DNA of 64,000 bases from the NCBI RefSeq assembly GCF_000422285.1, contig NZ_AULM01000004.1, positions 124,001 through 188,000 on the forward strand. The letters run 5' to 3'. The position numbers and the translations under genes were made by a program. Shown here one piece after another: positions 1-12,100 of the stretch. Origin of the DNA: Desulfatiglans anilini DSM 4660 (lineage in GTDB: Bacteria; Desulfobacterota; DSM-4660; Desulfatiglandales; Desulfatiglandaceae). The notes under the pieces were generated by a model. It saw nothing but the letters and a program-made list of their open reading frames with translations. It was not told where the DNA came from and ran no database searches. How positions within the stretch are numbered: position 1 is the stretch's first letter; every line of letters starts with the position of its first letter.

Positions 1-633
1 CCGGTCCTCAACGACATCAGCCTGGAGATTCCCGAGCGTGACTTTCTGGCCCTCATGGGCCCTTCCGGATCGGGGAAAAGCACCCTGCTGAACCTCATAG
101 CCGGCCTCGACCGCGCGGACAGCGGCATCATCCGTGTGGCCGGGGTCATCATCACAGGGCTTTCCGAGATCGAGCTGGCCCACTGGCGGGCCCAGAACGT
201 CGGTTTCATCTTCCAGTTCTACAACCTGATCCCCGTTCTGACCGCTTTTGAAAACGTCGAACTTCCGCTCCTGCTGACCGACCTCCCCAAGAGGGCGCGC
301 CGTGAACATGTCAAGACCGCACTCGCGCTGGTCAAACTGGATGACCGCATGGACCACCGCCCGGGACAGCTGTCCGGCGGCCAGCAGCAGCGGGTGGCCA
401 TCGCGCGCGCGGTCGTCACCGACCCCGCCATCCTGGTCGCCGATGAGCCCACTGGAGACCTCGACCGGCGATCGGCCGACGATGTTCTCAACCTGATGGA
501 GCGTTTGACCAGCGACCTCGGCAAAACCGTCATTATGGTAACCCATGACCCGCGCGCGGCTGAACGGGCCCGCACCCTGAAGGTCCTCGACAAGGGTATC
601 CTCGCCAATGCTTCTGAAGCTCCTCTTGCGTAA
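1..633 (+). CDS. ABC transporter ATP-binding protein (LolD/MacB type), 5' end outside the window
   Basis: ATPase of an ABC3-type exporter that works with FtsX-like permeases. The frame is open from base 1, so the start lies upstream of the window. Visible in order: Walker [10 protein letters not shown] (bases 58-84), the Q-loop region [10 protein letters not shown], the signature [14 protein letters not shown], Walker [13 protein letters not shown] and the switch histidine in MVTHDP. Only the first beta strands are missing. The stop lies 26 nt inside the next gene, so translation is probably coupled to the two permeases that follow. This arrangement is typical of LolCDE/MacB-like machines that move lipoproteins, peptides or small molecules across or out of the inner membrane. 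The substrate cannot be told from sequence, and no MacA-like adaptor lies downstream. Confidence 0.93.
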   Translation, partial: PVLNDISLEIPERDFLALMGPSGSGKSTLLNLIAGLDRADSGIIRVAGVIITGLSEIELAHWRAQNVGFIFQFYNLIPVLTAFENVELPLLLTDLPKRARREHVKTALALVKLDDRMDHRPGQLSGGQQQRVAIARAVVTDPAILVADEPTGDLDRRSADDVLNLMERLTSDLGKTVIMVTHDPRAAERARTLKVLDKGILANASEAPLA

Positions 634-1762
634 CACCTTTCGATCCCGTCTGCGCAGCGCCCTCACCGTTAGCGGCGTGGCCGTCGCCATCCTTGCCTTC
701 GGCCTCCTGAGGACGGTCATCGAAACGTGGTACGCCGGTGCCGACGCCACTTCCGCCACACGGCTCGTCACCCGCAACGCCATCTCGCTCATCTTTCCCC
801 TGCCGATCGCCTACCTTGAGAAGATCCGCAGCGTAGACAACGTGAAGACCGTTTCCTACGGCATCTGGTTTGGGGGGCGATACATCGACGAAAAGCACTT
901 TTTTGCCAACTTCGCCGTCGAACCCCGCACCTACCTCGAGCTTTATCCGGAATTTGTCCTGCCTGAAAAGCAAAAAGAGGCCTTTTTCCGCAACCGCAAA
1001 GGGTGCATCGCCGGAAGGCGGCTGGCCGAAAGGTTCGGGTGGCGCATCGGAGACAGCATCACCCTCCAGGGGACCATCTACCCGGGAAACTGGGACCTCA
1101 CCCTTCTGGGCATATACGAAGGGCGTGAGCCGACCACCGACGAGCGGCAGTTTTTTCTGCACTGGGACTACCCGAACGAAACCCTGAAAAAACTGGGTCT
1201 GCCGAGGGCGGATCAGGTAGGCTTCTACATGATCGGCATCGAGGATCCCGATCGTGCTGCCGCCACGTCGGAGGCCATCGACAAACTGTTCAGGAATTCC
1301 TATGCCGAAACCCTGACGGAAACGGAAAAGGCCTTTTCCCTCGGTTTCATCGCCATGGGCGAGGCTATTCTGACGGCGATTCAACTGGTTTCCCTGGTGG
1401 TGATCATCATCATCATGGCGGTTGTCGCGAACACCATGGCTATGAGTGTGCGGGAGCGCTCAGGTGAATACGCGGTCTTCAAGACCCTCGGCTTCGGTAG
1501 ATTTTTTCTGGGGCGGCTCATCCTGGGGGAATCGCTGCTGATCACCGGAATGGGCGGGATTTTGGGAATCCTCCTCACCTTCCCTGCAGCGGACCTCTTT
1601 GCCGATGCACTCGCGGATTATTTCCCGGCCTTCTTCGTCAAACAAGAGACCCTTATACTCGATGGGGTCGCGGTCCTGGCCGTGGGGTTGGCGGCATCCG
1701 TCATCCCCATCTGGAGAACCTTGAACGTTCGCATCACCGATGCGCTGGGCAGGATCGGATAG
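608..1762 (+). CDS. FtsX-like ABC permease, first of a pair
   Basis: 384-residue MacB/FtsX-fold permease. One N-terminal membrane segment (about residues 14-34, [14 protein letters not shown]) is followed by a periplasmic MacB_PCD-like domain of about 210 residues. Three C-terminal membrane segments follow, the first containing [20 protein letters not shown]. The stretch after it ([14 protein letters not shown]) is the coupling region usual in FtsX permeases. It starts inside the ATPase gene (26-nt overlap) and ends 6 nt before the second permease. The two permeases probably form a heterodimer over the ATPase dimer. The transported substrate is unknown. Confidence 0.9.
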   Translation: MLLKLLLRNTFRSRLRSALTVSGVAVAILAFGLLRTVIETWYAGADATSATRLVTRNAISLIFPLPIAYLEKIRSVDNVKTVSYGIWFGGRYIDEKHFFANFAVEPRTYLELYPEFVLPEKQKEAFFRNRKGCIAGRRLAERFGWRIGDSITLQGTIYPGNWDLTLLGIYEGREPTTDERQFFLHWDYPNETLKKLGLPRADQVGFYMIGIEDPDRAAATSEAIDKLFRNSYAETLTETEKAFSLGFIAMGEAILTAIQLVSLVVIIIIMAVVANTMAMSVRERSGEYAVFKTLGFGRFFLGRLILGESLLITGMGGILGILLTFPAADLFADALADYFPAFFVKQETLILDGVAVLAVGLAASVIPIWRTLNVRITDALGRIG

Positions 1763-1768
1763 CCTCAC

Positions 1769-2929
1769 ATGAAACTGCTCTTCTTTTACAGCTTCAGAAA
1801 CCTCCTGACGCGCAGGCTTACGACCTTTCTGACCACCGGAGGGATGGCCCTGGTCGTCTTCGTCTTCGCCGCCATCGTCATGCTCGCCGACGGACTGCAA
1901 AAGACGCTGGTCGACACGGGCGCAGCGGACAACATCGTGGTCATCCGACGCTCGGCCTTATCCGAGGTCCAGAGCGCCATCGAACGCGACAAGGCCGCGA
2001 TCGTCGAAACCGACCCGGGCATTGCACTCGGCCCTAGCGGAGAGCGGCTTCTGGCGAAAGAATTGATCGTGTTGATCACCTTGCAGAAGCGCGAAAGCGG
2101 AAACCCTGCAAATGTCGTGATCCGCGGCGGCACGACCCGGTCCCTGCACCTGAGGGACCAGATCACCCTCACGGCCGGACGGCTGCCCCACCCCGGCGCG
2201 CTCGAGATCATGGTGGGTCGAAACGTGGCGGAGCGCTTCGACAACGCCGGGCTCGGGCAGAGTCTTTTCTTCGCCCAGCGGCGGTGGCGCGTGGTCGGCA
2301 TCTTCGATGCCGGCAATACGGGATTCTCCTCCGAGATCTGGGGGGATGTAGATCAACTGATGCAGGCCTTCAGGCGCAACGTCTATTCCTCCATCATCTT
2401 CCGCCTGCGGCAGGCCAACGGCTTCGATGCCGTCTCGGAGCGTATCCTCAACGATCCCCGGCTTACCCTCGACGTCAAACGCGAAAGGGATTTCTACCGG
2501 GAACAGTCGGAGATGATGAGCAAATTCCTGCGCCTTCTCGGCTTCTATCTGACCCTGATCTTCTCGATCGGCGCCGTGGTCGGCGCCATGATCACGATGT
2601 ACGCCGCCGTCGCCAACCGCACCCAGGAAATCGGCACCCTGCGCGCACTCGGGTTCCAGCGCGGCACGATCCTGACGGCCTTTCTCCTCGAATCGCTCCT
2701 CCTGGGACTCCTCGGGGGCCTCGGCGGCCTCTTCTTTTCGAGCTTCCTCCAGTTCTTCACCGTATCGACGACCAACTTCCAAACCTTCTCCGAGTTGGCC
2801 TTCCGCTTCACGCTGACCTCGGCCACCGCCTTGAAGGCGCTCAGCTTCGCCCTCTTCATGGGCTTCCTGGGCGGCATCCTCCCTGCGATCCAGGCCGCCC
2901 GGAAAAACATCGTCGAAGCCCTGCGTTGA
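1769..2929 (+). CDS. FtsX-like ABC permease, second of a pair
   Basis: 386-residue paralogue of the preceding permease with the same layout: N-terminal membrane helix (about 20-42), a long periplasmic domain, then three membrane helices from about residue 260 (FYLTLIFSIGAVVGAMITMY). The signature NRTQEIGTLRALGFQRGTIL joins helices 2 and 3. It is the last gene of the three-gene exporter operon. The next gene, the giant surface protein, is convergent. Whether the exporter serves that protein is unknown; convergent orientation gives no support for it. Confidence 0.9.
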   Translation: MKLLFFYSFRNLLTRRLTTFLTTGGMALVVFVFAAIVMLADGLQKTLVDTGAADNIVVIRRSALSEVQSAIERDKAAIVETDPGIALGPSGERLLAKELIVLITLQKRESGNPANVVIRGGTTRSLHLRDQITLTAGRLPHPGALEIMVGRNVAERFDNAGLGQSLFFAQRRWRVVGIFDAGNTGFSSEIWGDVDQLMQAFRRNVYSSIIFRLRQANGFDAVSERILNDPRLTLDVKRERDFYREQSEMMSKFLRLLGFYLTLIFSIGAVVGAMITMYAAVANRTQEIGTLRALGFQRGTILTAFLLESLLLGLLGGLGGLFFSSFLQFFTVSTTNFQTFSELAFRFTLTSATALKALSFALFMGFLGGILPAIQAARKNIVEALR

Positions 2930-3027
2930 AATACCACGTTTCGACCACCCGACACACCCCGCTCCCCCTCAAAAACAGAGGGTCCTGCCCGGAGCCTCAC
3001 GGCTTTCAGCATAGGAACAAAGCCACA

Positions 3028-3061
3028 AAAAGGCCATTCCCCTCGCGCTTCAGCGCCTTTT
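3028..3061. terminator. Possible weak bidirectional terminator
   Basis: AAAAGGC (3028-3034) and GCCTTTT (3055-3061) form a 7-bp stem with A and T runs at its outer edges. It lies between the convergent exporter operon and the giant gene. The loop is 20 nt and the stem is short, so this is only a plausible terminator. Confidence 0.3.
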
Positions 3062-3139
3062 GACCAAACGGGGACTGCGGCACCGGTGGCTGACAACGCC
3101 AGGCGATGCTGCAACCCCCGTTGAACGCCCGAAATCCTC

Positions 3140-6100
3140 CTACTCTCTTCGGCGCCGCTTCAGCGCAAAGCCGCCGAGAATGGCCAATAGCATGGACATC
3201 ACCACCATGCCCAACCCATCAAGGGCTGGAACCGGCACGGGATGAACGACCTGCGTCACGGCCGAGCCCGTGTTGTTGTCGGACGTCGGATCGGGGCCAT
3301 TGACCCCGTCATCGGCAACCACCGCATTGTTTTCGATCTTCTCCCCGTTCGGAGCAGCCCTGGCGACCAGAACCGCAAACTCCAGATCGAGTGTCTCCCC
3401 GGCGCCAAGCTCACCCACTGAATAGACGCATTCGGTCCCGCCGCGACTTCCGTCAGGACAACTCCAACCGGGCGTGCTTTTTGAGGCCCTGAAAACGGTG
3501 TACTGCGGCACCGTCTCTACGATTTTCACACCCGTCGCATCCTGATCACCCACATTTGCGATCCGTATGGTGTACACAATCAACCCGTTCGGCCCGATCC
3601 GTTCCGGACCCTCTTTGGTGATGGTCAGGTCGGGAGCGGCCGTCACGGGGGTTTCATCGCTGGAAGCATTGTCATCCAGATTGGTATCCTCCCCGTTGGC
3701 CCCGTCATCGGCAATGCCGGCATGGTTGAGAAGGCCTTCTACGCCGGCCGGCAGCGGGTTGACCACCGTCACGGCAAACGCCGCCGCGCCGCCCGCGCCG
3801 CCGCCCTCGAGCGGGCCCACCGCCCATTCATAGACGCTCCCGGCTCCGCCGTCACCGGAAACCAGGCTCCAGCCCGGCGTGCTCGACCCCGCGCTAAAGA
3901 CGGTGTGCTCCGGAACCGTCTCCCGCAGCACGACCCCCGTGGCGCCCTGGTCGCCGTTATTGGCGTACTGCAGCGTGTAGACGATCGTCCCGCCGGGAAC
4001 CCCCGTCGCCCCTCCGTCGGTTTTCACAACTGCCAGGTCCGGCGCCGCTTCCACCGGCGTCTGATCCGTCGACCCGTTGTCGCCCGGGTTCGGATCCGGC
4101 CCGTTCGACCCATCGTCTGTGATGGCCACAGCGTTCACAATCGACTCCACCCCGGCGGGCAGCGGGTCGACCACCTTCACCGCGAAAACCACCGCACCCT
4201 GGTCCCCGACCCCAAGGGATCCGACCATCAGGGTGTATGCTGCGCCCGCGGGGCTGCCGTCTGCGCAGCTCCACCCAGGGGAACTCGACAGCGCGTCAAA
4301 GGTGGTATTTGCCGGCACCGACTCCGTGATCATGACCCCGCTAGCTGGCCAGGTGCCGTTGTTGGATACCGTAAGCTCATAGGCGATCACCTGACCCGGC
4401 GACACCGTGGCGCCATCATCGCTCTTGACGATGGAGAGATCGGGCGCCTTGGGTGTCAGATCCGCCTGATCCTGGTCGTCGTAGTCGTTCAAACCGCCGC
4501 CGCCGGTGCGCCCGCTGTCCTCCTCGCCGGTGGCCCCCGGCATGCTGGACCAGGTCAGGGCCGCCTCATTGACAAGAGGCACCTCCGGCGCCACGTCCGG
4601 CGCGATCAGGACCTGGTAGGTGATCGTAAGGTCGTGGTCGGCAAGGGTCAGCGCCGAGATGCGAAAGGTGAGAACCTGTCCGTCCACCTCCGGCGTCAGG
4701 GGGCTGCCCGTGGCATCCACGTAGCTCAATCCAGCCGGGAGGGTGTCGGTTACGACCAGGTCGTAAGCCGTCGTCCGGCTGTCAGGGGTGTGGAAAATCC
4801 TGAGCGAGACCGTCGCCTTGTTGCCGCGCGACTGCTCCGTCGGGTCCATGGTCTTCTCGACGACCAGATCCGGTTCGACCACCTCGGCTTTCAGAGGCTG
4901 GATGCCGGGTTCTTCGGCGTCGGCATCGAAAAAGCGCACCACTGTTCCCTGCGGCCCCGAAAAGCTGAGCTCCGCATTGTTCAAAAGGGCCGTCCCGTTC
5001 TGGTTCGCAAGGATATTGTCGACACGGACCGGCAGGTCGATGGTGATGAAATCGTTCGATAGGTCACCATCACCCGGGTTGGTCACCCTCCCGAAATCAA
5101 AGGTGAGTTCCTGTCCGTCCTGATCGGGGCCCGGAGGGTCCGTGTAATCGTAACCCATGCCTGCATTGCCCTTCCCGACCACCGCAGGGGGCAGAAAAGT
5201 CACCCCGGCGGGAAGGGTGTCGGTCACGACCAGGTCCTCGATGGTCCCTTGAATGAGTTCGATCGTGAGGCGATAGGTGAAAATTTCCCCTACGGCATAG
5301 GTCGTTCCGGCCGGATCGGGGTGAAAGCGTTTGTCGAGGGCCACCGGATCGGCCACCGTGATGATCTGGCTGTTGGCCGATGTGTTGTAGTTGTCCAGTA
5401 CGGCCGGATCGTTCTGGTCGGAACCGCCCGCTCCTGTCCGCTCATGCGTGTCCTCCCCATCCAGGCTGCTGAATTCCGCCGTCACACGGTTCTGGATCTC
5501 GTCACCGGGGCTCACTTCGATCGTCAAACCGGCGCTGAAAGTGATGGTCACCGACCCGCCCACGGGCACATCGAAGGGATCCGTGTGCCAGCCGTCCGGT
5601 TCCAAATCGACATGGAGCAACGGCGTCTCCGCCCCGCCCGTCACGTTTGTCACCTGCAAGGAAACCACGTTTTCGAGCCCAACCGGGAGGATGTCGCTCA
5701 GAACCACGTCGAAGGCGGTGGTCGAACCCGTGTTGCCCACGACGACGGAAAAATCCACCCCGTTTCCGGCCTGCAGCCCCGTGTAGTTGCTGGTAATGGT
5801 TTTGATCAAGGTAAGAGTGGGTTCCCCAACGACGATGTCGACGCTGTCGACGGGAATGTCGTGGGTGGCGCCGCCCTCATCCGCGTCGTCCACCTGGAAG
5901 AGCGCGTCGTTGGACAGTCGGGTCCCGTCCTGATTGGTCAGAAGGTTCTCCACGCGGGCCGAATAGCTCAAGCGCACATACTTCTGAACCCCCGGATCGT
6001 CATTGGTGATGTCACCGAGGGTGAAGGTGACCGTTTGCGCCTGCACGGCAACCAGCGGCGGGTCGTGTTCGACCGCGACCCCGTCGGCGCTCACCAGCCC

Positions 6101-9100
6101 GGCCGAGCCGGCGATGAAGCTCAGCCCGGCATCCAGGGTGTCCGTCACCACCGCGTTATAGCCGGCCGCCCAGTTGCCGGTCAGCAGGACATCGTAGGTC
6201 ACCACATCACCGATGGCATACCGGGTCTTGGGGTCGACAATCGCTTTAACGGCGTTGATCGCCCCTACCACCACCCGCTCGCTGTCCTCGGCCCTGTAAT
6301 CATTGGGTCCGGCCCCGGAACCGTTGCGCTCTCCCGTTTCCTCACCGGAGACGCCGGGCGCAGCATCGCCGGTCCCGTTCGGTCCTGGCACGCTCGTAAA
6401 GGTCACCTGCGCCGTGTTGTCGATCAGGGTGCCGGGAGGAGGCTCCGCCCCTGTGGTGACCGTGTAGACCACCACCACCTGGCCGCCCACCGGGAACCGA
6501 TCCACCGACACATCGAGGGCGTCGGCCGTGCTGTTGTCGTAAACATCGCCCGCCACGACACCCCCTGAAGGGCTGATGGATTCAACCACCAGGCCGGCGT
6601 ACTGCAGAGGCAGGACGTCCCGAATGCGGACATCGTAGCCGGGGGCCGCATAAGGGCCCGCAGGGTTGACCACCGTCACCGTGAAGGTGACCTCGCCCCC
6701 GGAAGGAAAGACCGCCAGCGGCAGCCCGGACTTGACCACCTGGATGCCCGGTTCAATTACGGTCACGGGCAGATCGGCAGGGGTCAGCATCTGGGTCTGG
6801 CTCAACCCGTTCCAGTAACTGAAGCCCCCCTGGTCGTTCAGGACCGTTCCGGCCTGGTTGCCGGCGACATTCGCCACAACGGCCTTGAGTTCGAGGATAT
6901 AGGCCCCCGGGCTGCCGTCCGAGTTGATCACATCCCCCAGAAACACCGAGACGTTCCCATCGCTGTACGCCAGGTCCACCCCGTCCGTGAGAGGCACGTA
7001 CACGCCGCTCGGGGCCATGTTGACCCCCCCGGGATCGGCCGAGGCGCTCAGCCCCGTTTCAAAAACCCGTGCCAGACGGCCGCTGTCTGCAACATAGACA
7101 AGACCGTCCGGGAGCGCATCCGAAACTTCCGCATGCAGCGTGGTCCCGGAAGGCACATATACCGTGACACGGTAGGTCAACACCTCGCCGATCATCACCT
7201 GGGCGCCGGCGCTGTCCGGCTCGCTCGAAGCCTCGAGGGTCTTCGACAGCCCCGAAGGCTGCCCGACCGTGCTCCCGGGAATCGCCACCGGCGTCAGATT
7301 CGGGTTCTTCCCGTCCCCGTCATAGCCGTTGTCGTCGCTCGGCACATCTTCCAGTTCATTTGAAGCCACGCTTCCCTGGTTGAGCAGAATAGTCCCATCG
7401 GCCGTACCTAAATCGACTGTCACCCGGAAACTGATCAAAACGACATCCCCGGGATAAACATCCCCGACGTTGACCTCCACCGGGGCCTGGCTCACAACCA
7501 CGCCCTGGCTCGCGACGACCGATCCCGGCACAATGGTCGTGTGAGTCGGTATCGGATCCCTGAAACGGACGTCGGTTGCCGGGGCAGCGCCCTTGTTGCT
7601 GAGCGTCACCGTGTAAACGATGGATTCCCCCGGGTTCACCAGGCCATCCGGGTAAACGTCCGAGAAAAGACGCCAGCGCTTCTGGAGATCGAGCAGGGGT
7701 GCGCCTTCCCCGTCCACAGACGAAAAGACGGTGGGTTGGGCTCCATCCGTCGGGTCGCCGTTTCCGTCCGAGGGCACCGGTCCGGTCTCCGCCGAGTCGG
7801 CAATCCCCTGGTTCTCGAAGGAGCCGACGGCGTCCACCTCGACCTCGAACCAGATATACTCCAACCCGGAGACAGGAACAGCCATGCCAGTCAACTGGAG
7901 GGCCTGTCCGGCCACGTGGAGCAGCCCGCTCGTAGCCACGCTGCTGCCCGTGTAGAGAAGCCCCGAGGGGATCTCATCCGCGAAGGTGACTTCGCTCAAC
8001 GCCGTGCTTCCCGTATTCTCGAAGACAACCCAGTACCGCATGGTGTCTCCGAGCGTGACGCTTCCGCTGTCGTCGGCGTCGTTCACCCACTCGACGAATT
8101 TCCACACGTAAAGCCCGGCTTCGAGGGGCGCCCCGCCGACGACGATCTCCGTCGGCTGATCGCCGTTCTGATCGTTGCCGTCCCAGTCGGTGGGTTCGGG
8201 GATCGTCTGGTCGCTGTCGACGCTACCCTGGTTCCAGAGAACCGTACCCGGCAAGGCCCCCGCATTGACCGTAACCAGAAAATGGATGACCACCTCCTCC
8301 CCCTGCGCCATGTCCCCCGCACGGACCACGAGCAGAGGCAATCCACCGTCCTCCACCGTGCCCTTGCTGCTCGCGAGGCTCCCAGCCACATAGGTCGTGA
8401 AATCCGGCACCCGATCCTCGAAAACGACATTCGTCGCGCCGCCGTTCGTATTCGTAAGCGTGATCGTGTAGCGAACCGTGTCCCCCGGCGTCACGCTCTG
8501 GCTCGCATCGGGGTCCGCCTCGAGGGCCCAGACCTTCTTCGCATCGATGAAGGCCGCCGTGGTCGGAATCACCGTATCCCGGGCCTCATCGCCGTAGTCG
8601 TTCAGGCCGCCGGGGGCATCGGCCCCGTTCCGGCCGTCATCGGCCCCGCCTGTAGCGCCGGGGATGCTCGCCCAGGAAAGTAGGGCCAGGTTCGTGAGGC
8701 CTGTCCCCACGGGGGCATCACTATCGATCCGCGCACGGTAGGTGAACTGCCACAGGCCGTTGTCGGGCGCCCCCCGTGTGAGGGCCGCTTTCCTGAATTC
8801 GAGTTTCTGCCCATCCACTGTGTAATCGCCGCCTGCAACAGGCGTGTCCACAAACGTGAGGCCATCCGGGAGCGTGTCGGTCACCACGATGTCGAAGGCA
8901 TCCGCGTGGCTTTCCCCCGTGTGGACGACCGTCAGGGTGAATTCCACGAGGTCGCCGAGCGACTGCTGCTCGGGCAGGACGTTCTTCGTCACCGAAAGAT
9001 CCGGTTCAATGACCGTAATAGGTACGCCCTCGATCACGTCGGGCGTTCCGGGGTCGTCATCGAAATCCACCCTCACGGGAGTCTCCCCGTACTCCAGGTA

Positions 9101-12100
9101 GACATAGGAGCCGTCGGCATGTTCTCCGTTCGAAAGGACTTTTCCGTCCTGGTTTTCCAGGATGTTGTCCACCCGGGCCGTGATCTCGATGTCGAAATAG
9201 TCGTTGGCCCCGTCCCCGTCCGGTGCATTGGTCACGTCACCGAAATCGAAGCGGATGCTCTGCCCGTCGACGAAAGGGCTGCCCCCGGCGTTCTCGAAGC
9301 TGATGCCCGCATGAGCTGAAACGAGGTGGCTCACGTAGCTCAGACCCGGCGGCAGGGTGTCGTTTACCAGGGACAGGGAGGGGATCGTCCCCTCGATGAT
9401 GGCGATCCGCAATCGGTACGTGACCGTCTCTCCGACCGCGTACCCGGTCCTGCCTGCCGGGATGGTCTTATCGAGGGCGATATCCGCATTGACGGTGATG
9501 GACTTGGAGGCGGACTCCTCATAGTTGTTCAGATCCGCGTCGTCGTCGTCATCCACTTCGCCCGGCCCCGATGAGTTGTCACGGCCGCCGTCCACCAGAC
9601 TCGTGTAGGAGGCCCTCACCCCATTGGTCAAGACCTGCCCCGGGGTCACGGTCGCCGTGAGCCTCGAATCGAAGCGGATCGTGATGCGCGCGCCGGGGTC
9701 CATCTGGACCGTGTCGGATGCATCCCCGGAGGAGATGCTCGCCAGATCGAGCGTATCGTCCGTGTTCTGGGTTGTGCCCACGTGGAGGTGGGCCGCCGTC
9801 ACCGGCGTGGAGGTGCCGTTCAGAAAGACCGCCGCGCCCTCGGTGAGGAGTTCGAGGTTGCTGATGAGATACAAGCCCCGGTCGGGATGCGCCGGATCCC
9901 GCGGAAGCACATCCTTCCAGTCCACCTGGTAGGCGGTGGTGCTTCCTGTGTTGACGATGGTCACTTCCCAGGACACGGTGTCCCCGGCATCGGACCCGGC
10001 AGCCCCGGCCGTCGCGATCTTCTGGATCTCGAGGTTCGGCTCCCCGACGCGAACCTGCGCCGACACCGGCTCCAAGGACACGGTCTTGCCGGGATCAGCC
10101 GGGTCCTCATAGCTGAGGACCGCGCTGTTGGTCAGGAGTTTGCCGTCCTGGTTGGCCGGTTCGTTCTTCACCTCGACCTGGTATTCAATGACGATGGCGC
10201 CGGCCGTGGGGATCGTGATGGTGCCGAAATCGAAGGTCAGCGTATTCGAACTCACGTTGTAGTGGAAAAAGCCCGGGTCGTTCGCCTCGGTGAGAGGAGC
10301 CTTGGAAGCGCCGGCACCGTCCGGGAGGCTCACGGCAAGGGTGCCCGCCAGAAAGGCGGTGAGCGGGACGCCGGATTCGGCGGGAAGCGTGTCAAGCACC
10401 TTGAATGCGTTGGTGGTTCCGGCAGGGACTTCCAACGTAATCCTGAAAGTCGGCCGGGAGCCGATGGCATAGCGGGTCTCGGCCCCCAATCGCTCCTTCG
10501 CGATCGCCGGCGTCAGAATGGCCACCTCGGCCCCATCCTGCCCGTAAAGATCGTTGGCGCCGCCGCCCGTACCGTTCCGTTCGCCGTCTTGCGCGCCGGA
10601 TCCGCCGGGCGCAGCATCGCCGGTCCCGCGCTCACCGGGCAGACTGCTGGTGTCAAAGCGCGCCGTGTTGGGAATCACCTGCCCATACTTCACACCCTGG
10701 GTGAGGGTCGCCCGGTAGCTCACCTGGACGCACTCCCCCGGATCCAGGCGGTCGATCGTCCCCGCCAGGGTGTTGCCGGAGAAGGCGGCCGCAACCACGG
10801 CGCCGGTCGCGCCCGGGTCGATATCGACAACCTGTGGATCGCCGTATTCCACCGGCAGCGAGTCCTCGAAGGACCAGTCGAAGGCCGGGGTGGCGCCGGG
10901 ACCTGTGGCATCGTTGCAGATATCCAGCGTAAAAGTGATGATCGACCCGGCCTCTCCGCTTCCGGGCGCCGCCGCTTTTGCGATGGCGGGCACCGGTTCG
11001 GCCACGATGACCGTCAGTGAATCGCCTTTGCTGGTCCGTGCCTGCCCCGCCGCAGTCACCCAGCTCATCCGCCCCTGATCCATGAGGTTCACATCGGTGT
11101 AATTCCCCGCTATGTTTCTGACCACGCATTTCAGGGTGAGAAGATACTCGGCCGCCACGGCGCCGTTGTTCTGGACATCACCGAGCGCGATGGAAACGCC
11201 CCAGGTTTCCGCCGTCAGGTCCACGGATACCGGATTCCCCGGAACGTTTGCATTGATGCCGCCCGGGTCGATGACAGACAACAGGGATTCGCTCGAACGG
11301 TCGAGCATCGCGCTGCCCGCGATGAAACCGAGGCCGCCCGGAAGTTCGTCCCCCAGCGTCACACTCCGGGTCAGGCCCGGGGGCAAACTGAAGCGAACCC
11401 GGTACTCCACCACCTCGCCGATGGCGACACGGCTACCGTTGGTGAATTCCTCCGAAGTGCCGAGGATCTCCTTGGTCCCCGTGCCTGCCGGGCTGGTCGT
11501 GATCGAGTCGCTCCCCGAGGCGGAAGGCTCTCGGTCGTAGGCCGGATCATCGAACTCGGGGTCCGTTCCCGGCAGGGAATGGCCGGCGGCGGTGGCCGTG
11601 TTCACAAAGGTCGAACCGGTCACCACACTCTGGCTCAGGTTCACGGTAAAGGTGAAAGAGCGCGACTGCCCAGCCGGGAGGTCGCCCGTGTAGCTCAGGG
11701 CGCACGTGCCGAATCCGCCGGGGGTGAACCCCCCGTCGTCCGTGTTGAGGGTCGTGGTGCAGTCGTAGACGGCCGGGTCCAGACTGTCTGCCACCGTCAC
11801 GCCATAAGCCGGCCCGTCCCCGGTGTTCCAAACCGTCAGGGTCATAGCCACGGATTCACCGCCCACGAGATTGGTATCGGGGTTGATCACCTTGACAATG
11901 GTCAGCTTCGGTTCGGTGAGGGTCGTGGCCGCGGTGGCGGAATCCGTGAAGCTCGCATCCGCCGTGCCGTCTCCCGTGAAGTCGATGCCGAACTGGGCAT
12001 CGATCCGGTTCGTGAGGAGTGTTCCACTCTGGTTGGCGGACACGTTGTTCACGCGAACCTTCACCCGGTACCGGAAGGTCTTGGGCCCGGCGAAATCGCC

